Shown piece by piece: positions 53,336-62,066 of a stretch of DNA of 64,000 nucleotides. The notes under the pieces are model-generated. The model did not search any database and was not told the origin of the DNA. It saw nothing but the letters and a program-made list of their open reading frames with translations. Position 1 is the first letter of the stretch; each line of letters begins with the position of its first letter. The stretch is from Thermoleophilia bacterium (GTDB lineage Bacteria; Actinomycetota; Thermoleophilia; RBG-16-64-13). The stretch lies in assembly GCA_026415615.1 (NCBI GenBank), contig JAOAGT010000005.1, positions 244,443 to 308,442 on the forward strand. The letters run 5' to 3'. The translations under genes were made by a program, and so were the position numbers.

Positions 53336-54799
53336 TCATTGTTTGGGCACGCCCTTTAGCCTCCCCCTGCTAATGGCCCAGAAGTCTTCAATAGCGGCGT
53401 AGTAGTCAAGTTTGCGACCCTCAGCCTTTTCTCGCTCAGCTACACGCTGGCGGTGAAACTCCTTGATCTCTTCCGGGATCGGCAAATTGCCAAACTCAAT
53501 GTAACGAGTAATGCCTTCTAGGTCACGGATGCCCATGACCTTATCCTGGGCATGAATGTTGATTGAGAAGGGTGAGTCAAGAACTCCTGCAGCCACGGCC
53601 TTGACCGTCCCCACCACGATGTCGCCATCTCCCAGCTCAATGACCTTGTCGAGAATAGCCCTGACCTCGGCCTCTGCAATTTCCTCTTCTCGCTTAATGG
53701 CCGGATCATTCACCTCAATTTTCTGGTCGTGCATCACGCCAAACACCCACATGGCAGCCCGGTAGCTCTCCAAGTGAGCATCCATCGTGGGAACTCCAGC
53801 CGCCTCATCCACTGTCTTGACCGAGCAAACGTCAACTCCGCCAAGTGCGGCAGTCATCGCGGTATAGCCAATGTAGCCGAAGGCAGACCCCAGTTCTTGC
53901 GGGAACGGGTAAAGCGGCGACTGGCTGCCGAACACACCAGGAATCATCACGTCCGTGTAGCCAAACCGATCAAGATATTCCCGCATCAGGCGAGGCAACA
54001 CTCGCATGTCAGCCAAATCCTGCACCAGGCATCCTTGGATGTTCACCTGTGGAAACACGCTTTTTACGCCCTGCTCGGCCGACACCAGCGCCTCAATTAT
54101 CTGGGTAGCCATGTTTACGCTCATGGGAATGACAAAGTTGGGCAGCCAGCCGTGGCAGTCGGTGGTGATGATGACGCCGTGATCGGCGTAGTAGCCGATG
54201 AGTCGGGCCGTGTACTGAGCGGTTTCGATACACTCCTCAACCGTAGCCTTCTTGTCGTACCCAGCAATCCAGCCAAAAAAGCTGTTGGGAAAAGCATTCA
54301 TGCCCGAAGCAAACGCGATTTCGGCCACAAGACGCTGGCCCACTCGCGACGAACGTGGATCGAGAGCCCCATCACAAGCCTCTACTAGCTTGCGGTTGTT
54401 CTTGACCCCGTAGTTTATGATCGGATAGCCGTTTAGAGCAGGCTTGCCAGTGCGGCGGGTTTCCTCAAGACCTTTTTCGACCTTTTCTAACTCAAGATTT
54501 CGCGTGTAGCTGTCGGTGGTTAGCGGCAAGAGATGAATGCCCAGCTCATTGAGGGATTGGACGAGCTTGATCTCATCCTCAAGTAAAGGTGTACCCTGGC
54601 GCGGAAAGAGTGATATGGGGCCTTCCTTGTGAATGCGCTCAAGAATTTTGTGAAAGCGCTTGCTGTCGGGCAAAGAGCGCTGGTACTCCACCGCCTCCTC
54701 TAGATCCACCTCGCGTCCCGTAGGCCAAACGGCAAGCACTTCCTTGCGCATCTCCATGAAGACATCTTCGTCGATGCGCTTTTGTCTTACTTTGATCAA
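53336..54799 (-). CDS. Glutamate mutase epsilon subunit-like protein (MutE/GlmE family)
   Basis: A 487-residue protein with the TIM-barrel of the adenosylcobalamin-dependent glutamate mutase large subunit. Family blocks are FPRQGTPLLEDEIKLVQSL, LPLTTDSYTRNLELEKVEKGLEETRRTGKPALNGYPIINYGVK, DPRSSRVGQRLVAEIAFASG, SAEQGVKSVFPQVNIQG and AAGVPTMDAHLESYRAA. In glutamate mutase the S subunit carries the cobalamin; none is found in the window. I chose a TTG at 54799, six bases after AGGAGG; a frame start at 54823 would overlap the site. It overlaps no gene but follows the aldehyde:ferredoxin oxidoreductase closely. The substrate may differ from glutamate. Confidence 0.75.
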   Translation of the reverse strand: MIKVRQKRIDEDVFMEMRKEVLAVWPTGREVDLEEAVEYQRSLPDSKRFHKILERIHKEGPISLFPRQGTPLLEDEIKLVQSLNELGIHLLPLTTDSYTRNLELEKVEKGLEETRRTGKPALNGYPIINYGVKNNRKLVEACDGALDPRSSRVGQRLVAEIAFASGMNAFPNSFFGWIAGYDKKATVEECIETAQYTARLIGYYADHGVIITTDCHGWLPNFVIPMSVNMATQIIEALVSAEQGVKSVFPQVNIQGCLVQDLADMRVLPRLMREYLDRFGYTDVMIPGVFGSQSPLYPFPQELGSAFGYIGYTAMTAALGGVDVCSVKTVDEAAGVPTMDAHLESYRAAMWVFGVMHDQKIEVNDPAIKREEEIAEAEVRAILDKVIELGDGDIVVGTVKAVAAGVLDSPFSINIHAQDKVMGIRDLEGITRYIEFGNLPIPEEIKEFHRQRVAEREKAEGRKLDYYAAIEDFWAISRGRLKGVPKQ

Positions 54800-54815
54800 A
54801 CTGTTTCCTCCTGGC

Positions 54816-56711
54816 TCACTCATAGATGTAAAGCTCCTCCACTCTTTCTGGCAGGGGCACCCCTACTTCGTCCCAGCCCATTAGGAAGTAGTAGTACCGC
54901 TTTGCCCGCTCCATTTTCTCCGGATCTAGACCGGCCACGTAAGGTCCGTCGGTCTTTGGCTCAAAGAAGCGCACCGGCAACACGTCATCAGATGCCGATA
55001 GACCCTGGCGGATATTAAACAGCCGGGCGGCGGTAAGAATCCTCTCGGAAGCCCTGATTAATTCCGCCGCGCCAACATTCCAACCGGTCACAGCGCGCAG
55101 GATCTGGGTCGGCACATCGTAGTTGACTCCCACATAGGCTAGGTGACAGGTCAAAAGACAGTCATTTAGGAACTCTCTAATGTGCCCCACCTTGAATAAC
55201 GCTACCTTGCGCGGGCTTATATCGTCCAACGGCAAAGTGTCAAGAAAGCCCAAGCTGAAGAAATCCTGCAGGCTGTTTTCGGTTACAAAGATGTCGTCGT
55301 GGACGTTCGCGCAATGATCGGCGCCGTTTGGATTCACCATGAAACCCAAGGCAAACGCTGGCAACCTTCTGGGCTCGTGCATTCCCGGATGCACGCCTTT
55401 AACCTCCACTGACAAGGCTTCTGCTTCCTTGCCGATCTTAGCTGCCGCCTCGCGGGAACCCTCGGCCAGGAGAGCCCCTATTCCCTCCCGCCGCGCGATG
55501 AGCCGCACACATTCAACCAGCGCCTCACCATTGCCAAACCGCAGCTCAAGTCCCCCGGTATCCTCGCGGGTAATAAGTCCGCGCTCAAAACACTCCATGG
55601 CGAAAGCGATGGTTGTGCCAGTGGAGATAACGTCAAGGGAGTTGGCGTTACAGATCTCGTTTGCCTTAGCCACTGCAGCGGGATCGTCCACCATGCAGTT
55701 GGTGCCCAGAGAGCATATGGCTTCGTACTCCGGTCCGCCGTATTCCTCATCAACAAAGTAAGGTGCACCGGAGCGCAAGCGTTTCTTGCAGCGGAGCGGA
55801 CAGCCGAAGCAGCCCTCCATACCCACGCCTAGTCTTTCCTTGAGAGCCCCACCGTGGATGTTTTTCACCCCAGGGAAGGGAGCGCCCTTCCAGTTCTTGA
55901 CCGGCAGGTGTCCGATTTCTTCCATACCTTCCATCTCCGGTCCGCCGGTGCCATACTCCGCCAGCACCTGCTGGAGCCAGAAGGTCTTCCAATGCTTTTG
56001 GGTAAGCCACTCATTGATAGCCTTTACCTCGTCCCGGCTATACACAGGCACCCGACCGGTCCCCCGCACAGCGACCGCCTTGAGATTCTTGGCGCCCATG
56101 ACAGCGCCGAGGCCACCCCGACCTGCCGCATCAAAAGGACCGTGCATTATGCAGGCAAATGAAACCAGGTTCTCGCCACCGGGGCCGATCATCGCCACCC
56201 GCACGCGTTCATCTCCCAACTCGGACCGGATGGCGGCTTGTGTTTCTTTGGTCTCAAGTCCCCAGAGATGGCCAGCATCACGGATGCTAACCTCACCGTC
56301 CTTCACGTAGACAAAGACAGGCTTCTCCGCCTTGCCTTCCACGATCAGTACATCGTAGCCCGCTCTTCGTAGCTCAGTGCCCCAATACTCCCCCGCCTGG
56401 CACAAGGCAATGCCACCGGAAAGAGGGGACTTAGCCCCCACGGCATGACGCGCGGTGGCGTAAACGGCCGTGCCCGTTACAGGGCCACAAGCAAAAACCA
56501 GCTTGTTTTCGGGGCCAAGGGCATCAACGTATTCCGGAAGTTCCTTAAGAAGAATCTCGGAGATGAGCCCGGACCCTCCAAGCCACTTGCGGTAATAACG
56601 CTCATCCCTTTCTTCTCTAGTAACTGCGCCGGTTGATAGGTTTACCCGCAAGATCTTGCAGGTGAGAGGTTCCCACGACTCAGTAGTCGTCACTTGTTCC
56701 TCGCTAGCCAT
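54816..56711 (-). CDS. Aldehyde:ferredoxin oxidoreductase family enzyme
   Basis: A 631-residue AOR-family enzyme, normally with a tungsten bis-pterin cofactor and one [4Fe-4S] cluster. The N-terminal domain has ILRVNLSTGAVTREERDERYYRKWLGGSGLISEILL and MIGPGGENLVSFACIMHGPFDAAGRGGLGAVMGAKNLKAVAVRG. Cluster ligands are C301-x2-C304-x3-C308 (CFGCPLRC), with a later Cys near LLTCHL. AGLDPEKMERAKRYYYFLMGWDEVGVPLPERVEEL near the end is typical. It oxidises an aldehyde to an acid with ferredoxin, or runs in reverse. The ATG at 56711 follows GGGGTGAT. It is first of the cluster with the MutE-like gene. Confidence 0.92.
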   Translation of the reverse strand: MASEEQVTTTESWEPLTCKILRVNLSTGAVTREERDERYYRKWLGGSGLISEILLKELPEYVDALGPENKLVFACGPVTGTAVYATARHAVGAKSPLSGGIALCQAGEYWGTELRRAGYDVLIVEGKAEKPVFVYVKDGEVSIRDAGHLWGLETKETQAAIRSELGDERVRVAMIGPGGENLVSFACIMHGPFDAAGRGGLGAVMGAKNLKAVAVRGTGRVPVYSRDEVKAINEWLTQKHWKTFWLQQVLAEYGTGGPEMEGMEEIGHLPVKNWKGAPFPGVKNIHGGALKERLGVGMEGCFGCPLRCKKRLRSGAPYFVDEEYGGPEYEAICSLGTNCMVDDPAAVAKANEICNANSLDVISTGTTIAFAMECFERGLITREDTGGLELRFGNGEALVECVRLIARREGIGALLAEGSREAAAKIGKEAEALSVEVKGVHPGMHEPRRLPAFALGFMVNPNGADHCANVHDDIFVTENSLQDFFSLGFLDTLPLDDISPRKVALFKVGHIREFLNDCLLTCHLAYVGVNYDVPTQILRAVTGWNVGAAELIRASERILTAARLFNIRQGLSASDDVLPVRFFEPKTDGPYVAGLDPEKMERAKRYYYFLMGWDEVGVPLPERVEELYIYE

Positions 56712-56741
56712 TCCAATCACCCCGCAAAAGTGCTGTTTGTC

Positions 56742-57536
56742 TTAATCGTGGTGGCCTGGGAGAGGCAGCCCGCCGCTAACCGGCAGAACTGCACCCGTCA
56801 CGTACGAAGACATATCAGAAGCCAAAAACAGTGCTGGACCAGCCATTTCTTCTGGCTCACCCATTCTTCCGAGCGGAGCTTTCTTGCCTATCGAATCAAA
56901 GAAAGCCTGAGCTTGCTCGGGAGTCATGGAGGCCACAATCTCATCAAAGAAGGGCGTGCGGAACGGGCCGGGCATGATAGCGTTTACGTAGATGTTGTAA
57001 GGACCCAGCTCCGCTGCCATGTCAAACGTCAGTCCCAGAACTCCAGCCTTGGCGGCATGGTAGTGAGGATGGGGTGAAGGCGGACTTATGGCTCCGAGTG
57101 ACGAAATATTGATGATCTTTCCATAGCCGTTTGCCTTCATGTGAGGCACAACCTCTCTGCTGCACAAGAAGACCGCCTTCAAGTTAAGCGCAAGAACCCG
57201 GTCCCAGGCTTCTTCCGTGAGCACCGTCAGATTGGTGGGCTTTCCTTGCGCCCCCACCACCGCTCCTGCGTTGTTGACCAAGATGTCGATCTTGCCAAAA
57301 GCCGAAACAGTGGCGTCAACCATCTGTCTTACCTGCGCAGCATCGGTTACATCGCACTTAATGAACATGCCCTCGCCGCCGGCGGCCTCGATCTGGCTAA
57401 CTGTTTCGTTTGCCGCAGTTTCATCGATATCCGCCACGGTCACTTTGGCGCCTTCCCGGGCAAAGGCTACCGAAATAGCTCGTCCCATGCCCTTAGCGCC
57501 CCCTGTGACAATAGCCACCCGGCCTTGTAGTAACAT
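56742..57536 (-). CDS. Short-chain dehydrogenase/reductase
   Basis: A 264-residue SDR of the classical FabG/glucose-dehydrogenase type: TGGAKGMGRAISVAF, an Asp after the second strand (VADIDE, NAD preference), CDVTDAAQ, VNNAGAVVGAQG, and the catalytic ISSLGAISPPSPHPHYHAAKAG, where Tyr and Lys keep the Y-x3-K spacing. The C-terminal AGPALFLASDMSSYVTGAVLPVSGG is classical. It lies 30 bp upstream of the AFOR start in the same orientation. It may reduce a ketone or oxidise an alcohol made by the adjacent carboxylase-like set. Confidence 0.92.
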   Translation of the reverse strand: MLLQGRVAIVTGGAKGMGRAISVAFAREGAKVTVADIDETAANETVSQIEAAGGEGMFIKCDVTDAAQVRQMVDATVSAFGKIDILVNNAGAVVGAQGKPTNLTVLTEEAWDRVLALNLKAVFLCSREVVPHMKANGYGKIINISSLGAISPPSPHPHYHAAKAGVLGLTFDMAAELGPYNIYVNAIMPGPFRTPFFDEIVASMTPEQAQAFFDSIGKKAPLGRMGEPEEMAGPALFLASDMSSYVTGAVLPVSGGLPLPGHHD

Positions 57537-57568
57537 TGCCCGCTCCTCTCCCGCGACCTTATGATCTC

Positions 57569-57868
57569 CTACAACCTAACGTCAATATCGAAAAGATAGT
57601 CGTCCCCTCTACGCGCCACCTCGCTCGCCAGCCGTGCTCCACATCGGGGGCAGAAAAACTCGCGAAAACACATCTTGTCTTCGATTTCTTTGGCAAATGA
57701 GCGAAACCCGGAACCCAAAGACCCTAGTGGGCTTTCCTTCACCCTGCACCCGTACTTAAAGTTGGAGCCCTGTGGAGCCAGTTCCTGGCCGCAGGTACAG
57801 ACATACCGCGGTCCATTGGCAGTTCTAGCCAGGCTGAGATGATCGTTTATCACCACTCTTTCGCGCAT
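57569..57868 (-). CDS. Acetone carboxylase gamma subunit-like zinc-ribbon protein
   Basis: A 99-residue protein resembling the gamma subunit of acetone/acetophenone carboxylases. It starts RERVVINDHLSLA and has two Cys pairs, CTC (residues 24-26) with a later C41, and CPRC (about 73-76). The pattern FREFFCPRCGARLASEVARRGDDYLFDIDVRL is typical of these proteins. It probably binds zinc and stabilises the complex. It starts 3 bp after the stop of the alpha-like subunit, so it is part of one operon. Gene order is beta, alpha, gamma. Confidence 0.78.
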   Translation of the reverse strand: MRERVVINDHLSLARTANGPRYVCTCGQELAPQGSNFKYGCRVKESPLGSLGSGFRSFAKEIEDKMCFREFFCPRCGARLASEVARRGDDYLFDIDVRL

Positions 57869-57871
57869 GTA

Positions 57872-59881
57872 CTACTCGCTCCCTGCCGATAGCCGCTCGC
57901 TTCGGCGTCTCTTGCGCTCGAGCTCAGTACCTGCCTCATCTATGCGACCAGCTGCGTCAACCACTACGCCATAGACGAGAAGAGCCGCTTGTGGACTCAC
58001 TTTACCTTCGCGCAAGTCGCGCTCCACCAAGTCAAGGTCTCGGTCCAGCGGATCCCCATAGCCAGCAAGGTTGGGAAAATTGGTGGTCCAAACACAGCCT
58101 TGATCCAACTCGATGGGATCCCCTTTCCAGTATACGGGCTGTTCTTCTCCCCCCATTTGTTCAAAGTCCTGGGGAATGCGGCCAGCAGCTAGAGTTGCGC
58201 GCACATCGGAATCCCTTTTCACTCTAAAGAAAGCCCTTCCACCAGGATTCGCCCCCAACAACCCCTGACACTTGGGGAAGCTTTCGTTAGTGTATATGCG
58301 CACCTCAAGACGGTCGGTGCCGTGCAGGATCCAGGCTTCTTCAGCCCCCAAGCCACTCCTAAAACGCCCTGCCCCAGCAGCGTCCGCCGGATTGTGCCTG
58401 CGGTAAAGAGTAAGCACGGGCCAGGCCATCTCGTTCTCTTCGACATTTGACGCCTCCATGCCCGGCACCCAGTAACTGCCCCCAGTGTCCACTCCGTCTC
58501 GCCCCGGCGAGGCTGGCAACGCTCCTACAGCCATGCCGGAGCTCATACCCACAAAGTAGCGGCCATACTGGTTTAAACCGTTGAAAATCCAACCGCCATA
58601 GGCGTGCACGTCCGAGATGCCCATGGCCTTATACCGCAGAGGTGGATCGGCACATGCCACCATTTTCGCCACCGCTCCTGAAGCTGTAGCCACCACCATC
58701 GGCATGTTGTAGACCCCGGCGGCACTAATAGGCGCAGGGTAGTCAGCGCAGGTGATGGTCCCGGGAACGGGAGAAAACTTGACCCGCCTTGTCACACCGC
58801 CGCAGACGCCTCCCAGGTCGTACGCGAGCATCAGAGTGAGAGGGGCGAGCACTGCGCCTACAAAGCCTGCGTAGGTATTGTTGATAGACCCGATCTGAGG
58901 AGAGGTCCCCGCATTGTCAACATACAGGTAGTCGCCTTCCTTGCGGATGTTTATCTGACTTACGTAGATGCCGTCGTCGCCGGGAAAAGCGGCTTCAGTG
59001 TAGATACGTTCCGACCATCTCCCATCGGGGATCATGGCCAGCTTCTCCACAAAGGCCCGCTCGCCCGCATCCAGGGTCCGTTTCATCACAGCCTTGACCG
59101 TAGTGGGACCGTACCGCTCAAGCAGCCGCAAGATGCGCTGGCGGGCCACAGCAAGTCCGGCGAGCGCAGCATGCAAGTCCATAGCCACCGTATCCGGCAC
59201 ACGCGACTGCCGCAGGAAAATGTGCTCAACGTCGCTGCGTAGGCTCCCCCGCTCAACCAACTTGACCGGAGGAAAACAAGGAGGATCTTCCCAGATTGAG
59301 CGCGAGTTGAGGCAGAAACTCCCCGGTACCGGCCCACCCACATCGCTGTAATGGACGCAGTTGGCCACCCAACAGAAGAGTTCTCCCTCCCAGAACACGG
59401 GCGAAGTCAGACCGGTATCCTGCTGGTGGGAGCTTCCCACATAGGGGTCACTATTTAAGAAAACGTCTCCATCCTCGATGCCGGGATTTTCGCTGCGGTT
59501 TTCCAGGATCCATTTGGTCATGATTCCCAGTGTGTTACCCAGGTACATGAGATAAGGACCTAGGAACATCACATCCCCAGTCTCAGTCAGAATGGCGCAC
59601 TGGAAATCACGATTGATCATCGTGATGGGAGAAATGCTTAGTTTTTGGATGGTGTGGCCATTCTCCATGTTTATGTTTTGCAGACTGTTCCGGATCACCT
59701 CATAGGTGATGGGGTCCACCTCCACGTCCTCGGTGAGGGTGTGAAGCCGCAGGCGAGGGGAGATATGGAGTTGCTCGGGCGGGGCATAGCCTCTTGCAAT
59801 CCCATCCCAGAGGAGCTGCTCATGTTGTCGTGGTGCTTGCTCAGCCCCAGTCTGTCCGGCAATGACGCCCTGCTCGGTCAC
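57872..59881 (-). CDS. Hydantoinase B / acetone carboxylase alpha-like subunit
   Basis: A 669-residue HyuB-family subunit. Conserved regions include DPITYEVIRNSLQNINMENGHTIQKLSISPITMINRDF near the N-terminus, GDVFLNSDPYVGSSHQQD with the His-rich site, FWVANCVHYSDVGGPVPGSF, and the C-terminal GGRAFFRVKRDS. A partner HyuA-family subunit is directly upstream, overlapping by 4 bp (GTGA), and a gamma-like subunit follows. The trio matches acetone or acetophenone carboxylase, which carboxylates ketones using ATP, but hydantoinases share the first two. The substrate cannot be told. Confidence 0.85.
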   Translation of the reverse strand: MTEQGVIAGQTGAEQAPRQHEQLLWDGIARGYAPPEQLHISPRLRLHTLTEDVEVDPITYEVIRNSLQNINMENGHTIQKLSISPITMINRDFQCAILTETGDVMFLGPYLMYLGNTLGIMTKWILENRSENPGIEDGDVFLNSDPYVGSSHQQDTGLTSPVFWEGELFCWVANCVHYSDVGGPVPGSFCLNSRSIWEDPPCFPPVKLVERGSLRSDVEHIFLRQSRVPDTVAMDLHAALAGLAVARQRILRLLERYGPTTVKAVMKRTLDAGERAFVEKLAMIPDGRWSERIYTEAAFPGDDGIYVSQINIRKEGDYLYVDNAGTSPQIGSINNTYAGFVGAVLAPLTLMLAYDLGGVCGGVTRRVKFSPVPGTITCADYPAPISAAGVYNMPMVVATASGAVAKMVACADPPLRYKAMGISDVHAYGGWIFNGLNQYGRYFVGMSSGMAVGALPASPGRDGVDTGGSYWVPGMEASNVEENEMAWPVLTLYRRHNPADAAGAGRFRSGLGAEEAWILHGTDRLEVRIYTNESFPKCQGLLGANPGGRAFFRVKRDSDVRATLAAGRIPQDFEQMGGEEQPVYWKGDPIELDQGCVWTTNFPNLAGYGDPLDRDLDLVERDLREGKVSPQAALLVYGVVVDAAGRIDEAGTELERKRRRSERLSAGSE

Positions 59882-61998
59882 TGAATCCCCTCCCCATCCA
59901 GCCGAAGAACAAAGTTGCCGAAGGCATCACATGCAAGCGTTTGTCCCACCCCTACCGCGATGGAGGTGTAAGGAAGCTCCACCACTGCTGGACCGTCTAG
60001 CAAATTGCCTGGCCTTAGCTTGCTCCCATCGTAGACTCGACTTGGCAGACCCCTCATCTGGTCAGGCCAGAATATCGTCCGCTCCTCTACGAAAGCCTCA
60101 TCTACGTTCCCAGCGCCACCAAATTCTTCTCCTGCTTGTGGCGGTCGCTCTAAGCGCACCACGGCCCTGACCCGAGTGGTAACAAGTTCGATTCCCTGCG
60201 ACACAATGCCGGCCCCACTGCCATAAAGACGGTCGTAAGTCACGCGAAAATCGTGGACGACCTGGTCCAAATCCTCCTGACGTAGCTCGCCATCCGGAAT
60301 TCGGACTAACAAACTGTGGAGCCATTGACCGCTGTAGCGAAGAAGCCCAAAACGCTCGAGCTCCACCTGCTCACGGCCATAACCCATCTCAGCCATAGAG
60401 CGAAACGCCTGCGACTCAAGCTCAAGGATGATGGCTCTCACGTTCTCTAGCGGGAACGGAGCAAACAAGAGCTGTTCCTTCTCTAGGTTAAGAACCAAGT
60501 CGGACGTGGCGCACCCAAAGGCCGAAAGGGTGGAAGCGCCATTACCCAGGGGAATCACCACACCCTGCACACCTAGTTCCTTGGCAAAGTGAAAAGCATG
60601 CAGGGGGCCCGCTCCCCCATACGCATAAAGAACAAAGTCGCGCGGGTCAAAACCCCGCATGACCGTCTGCTGGCGGATTAGTTCCGCGGCACGGGCGTTG
60701 TTAATTCGGACTATCCCGGCCGCTGTCTCCTCAGGTTTAAGGCCCACCATCTCACCCAGCTTCCCTACTGCCGCCCAGGCCGCCTCGACATCAAGCGGCA
60801 TGCGGCCCCCGAGGAAACGCGTACTGGAGAGCAAGCCAAGGACCAGATCCGCGTCTGTTACCGTGGGCTCCGTTCCCCCACGCCTGTAACATACCGGCCC
60901 TGGATCTGCGCCAGCACTCTCGGGCCCCACCCGTATGGACCGGCTGTAAGGATCAAAGCGAGCGATACTTCCGCCGCCACAGGCAATGGACGTGGTTTCA
61001 AGCTGCGGCAGACGATATCGGTATTGACCAACTATCTTTTCTTCGCCTACTAAGGGTTCCCCATCTACAATGAGGCCCACCTCAAAAGAGGTGCCCCCCA
61101 TGTCGGTGGCAATCACGTTCTTATGCCCGAGCCGCCGGGCAAGTGAAGCTGAACCGATCAACCCCCCCACCGGCCCGGAGCCAAGCGAGGTAAGAGGCGT
61201 CTCCACAGCTCGTCTAGCCGGCAACACACCACCTGACACCTGCAAGACCAGTACCGGATGCCTCAGTCCAGCCTCGTGAAGACGATCGGCAGCCCGCTTG
61301 AAGCAAGCTGCCGAGGCGGGTGCAATGTAGCTGTTGATAACAGCTGCCACAGTCCTCTCGTACTCGCCCATGCGAGGGGCCACCTGGTGGGAGCAACAGA
61401 CGTACACATGCGGCGCCACCTGCCGAGCGATTTCCATGGCCCTTAGCTCGTGAGCGGGATTCTTAAAAGACCACAAGAAAGCAATGGCTATGGCCTCGAC
61501 ATGCGCCTCCTCCACCAGGCTGCGCACGGCTTGCTCGACTCCGGTCTCGTCCAAGGGCACTACCACGTTGCCTGCATAATCGATTCGTTCATGGATTTCG
61601 CGGATAAGGGCTCGTGGCACTAGTGGCACAGGCTTGTCTGTCGCCTGAGGATGGAAAAGCAGATCAGGTTCGAGCCCCGCGGTGCGGCCGGTGCCACGCA
61701 TCATAAGAATGGCATCGCCGTGTCCGACTGTGGCCAAAAGACCCGTACGCGCCCCGCGCCTTTCCACCAAGAGGTTTGTTCCCACAGTCGTGCCGAGACT
61801 AAAGCGCTCGGTTTGTCTTATCAGTTCCTCCAGGGGGACGCCTATCTCCTCTGCTAGGGCGGCAAGGGCGGCAAACATGCCTTCTGCAAAATCGTGGTGG
61901 GTGGTAGCCGCCTTCGCATAGAAGAGGTGACCGTGATCATCCAGAGCGACGCAGTCGGTGAAGGTACCTCCTCCGTCAACCCCTAGGTAGAACCCCAT
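59878..61998 (-). CDS. Hydantoinase A / acetone carboxylase beta-like subunit
   Basis: A 706-residue HyuA-family subunit with an actin-like ATPase fold. It begins GFYLGVDGGGTFTDCVALDDHG, then SLGTTVGTNLLVERRGARTGLL, and has ATDMGGTSFEVGLIVDG, both phosphate-binding loops. Further motifs are GGGSIARFD and the C-terminal VDEAFVEERTIFWPDQM. ATP is hydrolysed to activate the substrate, in carboxylation or in hydantoin ring opening. The ATG is behind GGAGGGG. It heads the carboxylase-like operon and follows the MmgE/PrpD gene by 68 bp. Confidence 0.9.
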   Translation of the reverse strand: MGFYLGVDGGGTFTDCVALDDHGHLFYAKAATTHHDFAEGMFAALAALAEEIGVPLEELIRQTERFSLGTTVGTNLLVERRGARTGLLATVGHGDAILMMRGTGRTAGLEPDLLFHPQATDKPVPLVPRALIREIHERIDYAGNVVVPLDETGVEQAVRSLVEEAHVEAIAIAFLWSFKNPAHELRAMEIARQVAPHVYVCCSHQVAPRMGEYERTVAAVINSYIAPASAACFKRAADRLHEAGLRHPVLVLQVSGGVLPARRAVETPLTSLGSGPVGGLIGSASLARRLGHKNVIATDMGGTSFEVGLIVDGEPLVGEEKIVGQYRYRLPQLETTSIACGGGSIARFDPYSRSIRVGPESAGADPGPVCYRRGGTEPTVTDADLVLGLLSSTRFLGGRMPLDVEAAWAAVGKLGEMVGLKPEETAAGIVRINNARAAELIRQQTVMRGFDPRDFVLYAYGGAGPLHAFHFAKELGVQGVVIPLGNGASTLSAFGCATSDLVLNLEKEQLLFAPFPLENVRAIILELESQAFRSMAEMGYGREQVELERFGLLRYSGQWLHSLLVRIPDGELRQEDLDQVVHDFRVTYDRLYGSGAGIVSQGIELVTTRVRAVVRLERPPQAGEEFGGAGNVDEAFVEERTIFWPDQMRGLPSRVYDGSKLRPGNLLDGPAVVELPYTSIAVGVGQTLACDAFGNFVLRLDGEGIQ

Positions 61999-62066
61999 GA
62001 AGCACCCCTCCTGCCCGGGGACGTAGTCAATATGTGCTTAGACCGCTCCGAAAGCTGGTGGTTGCC

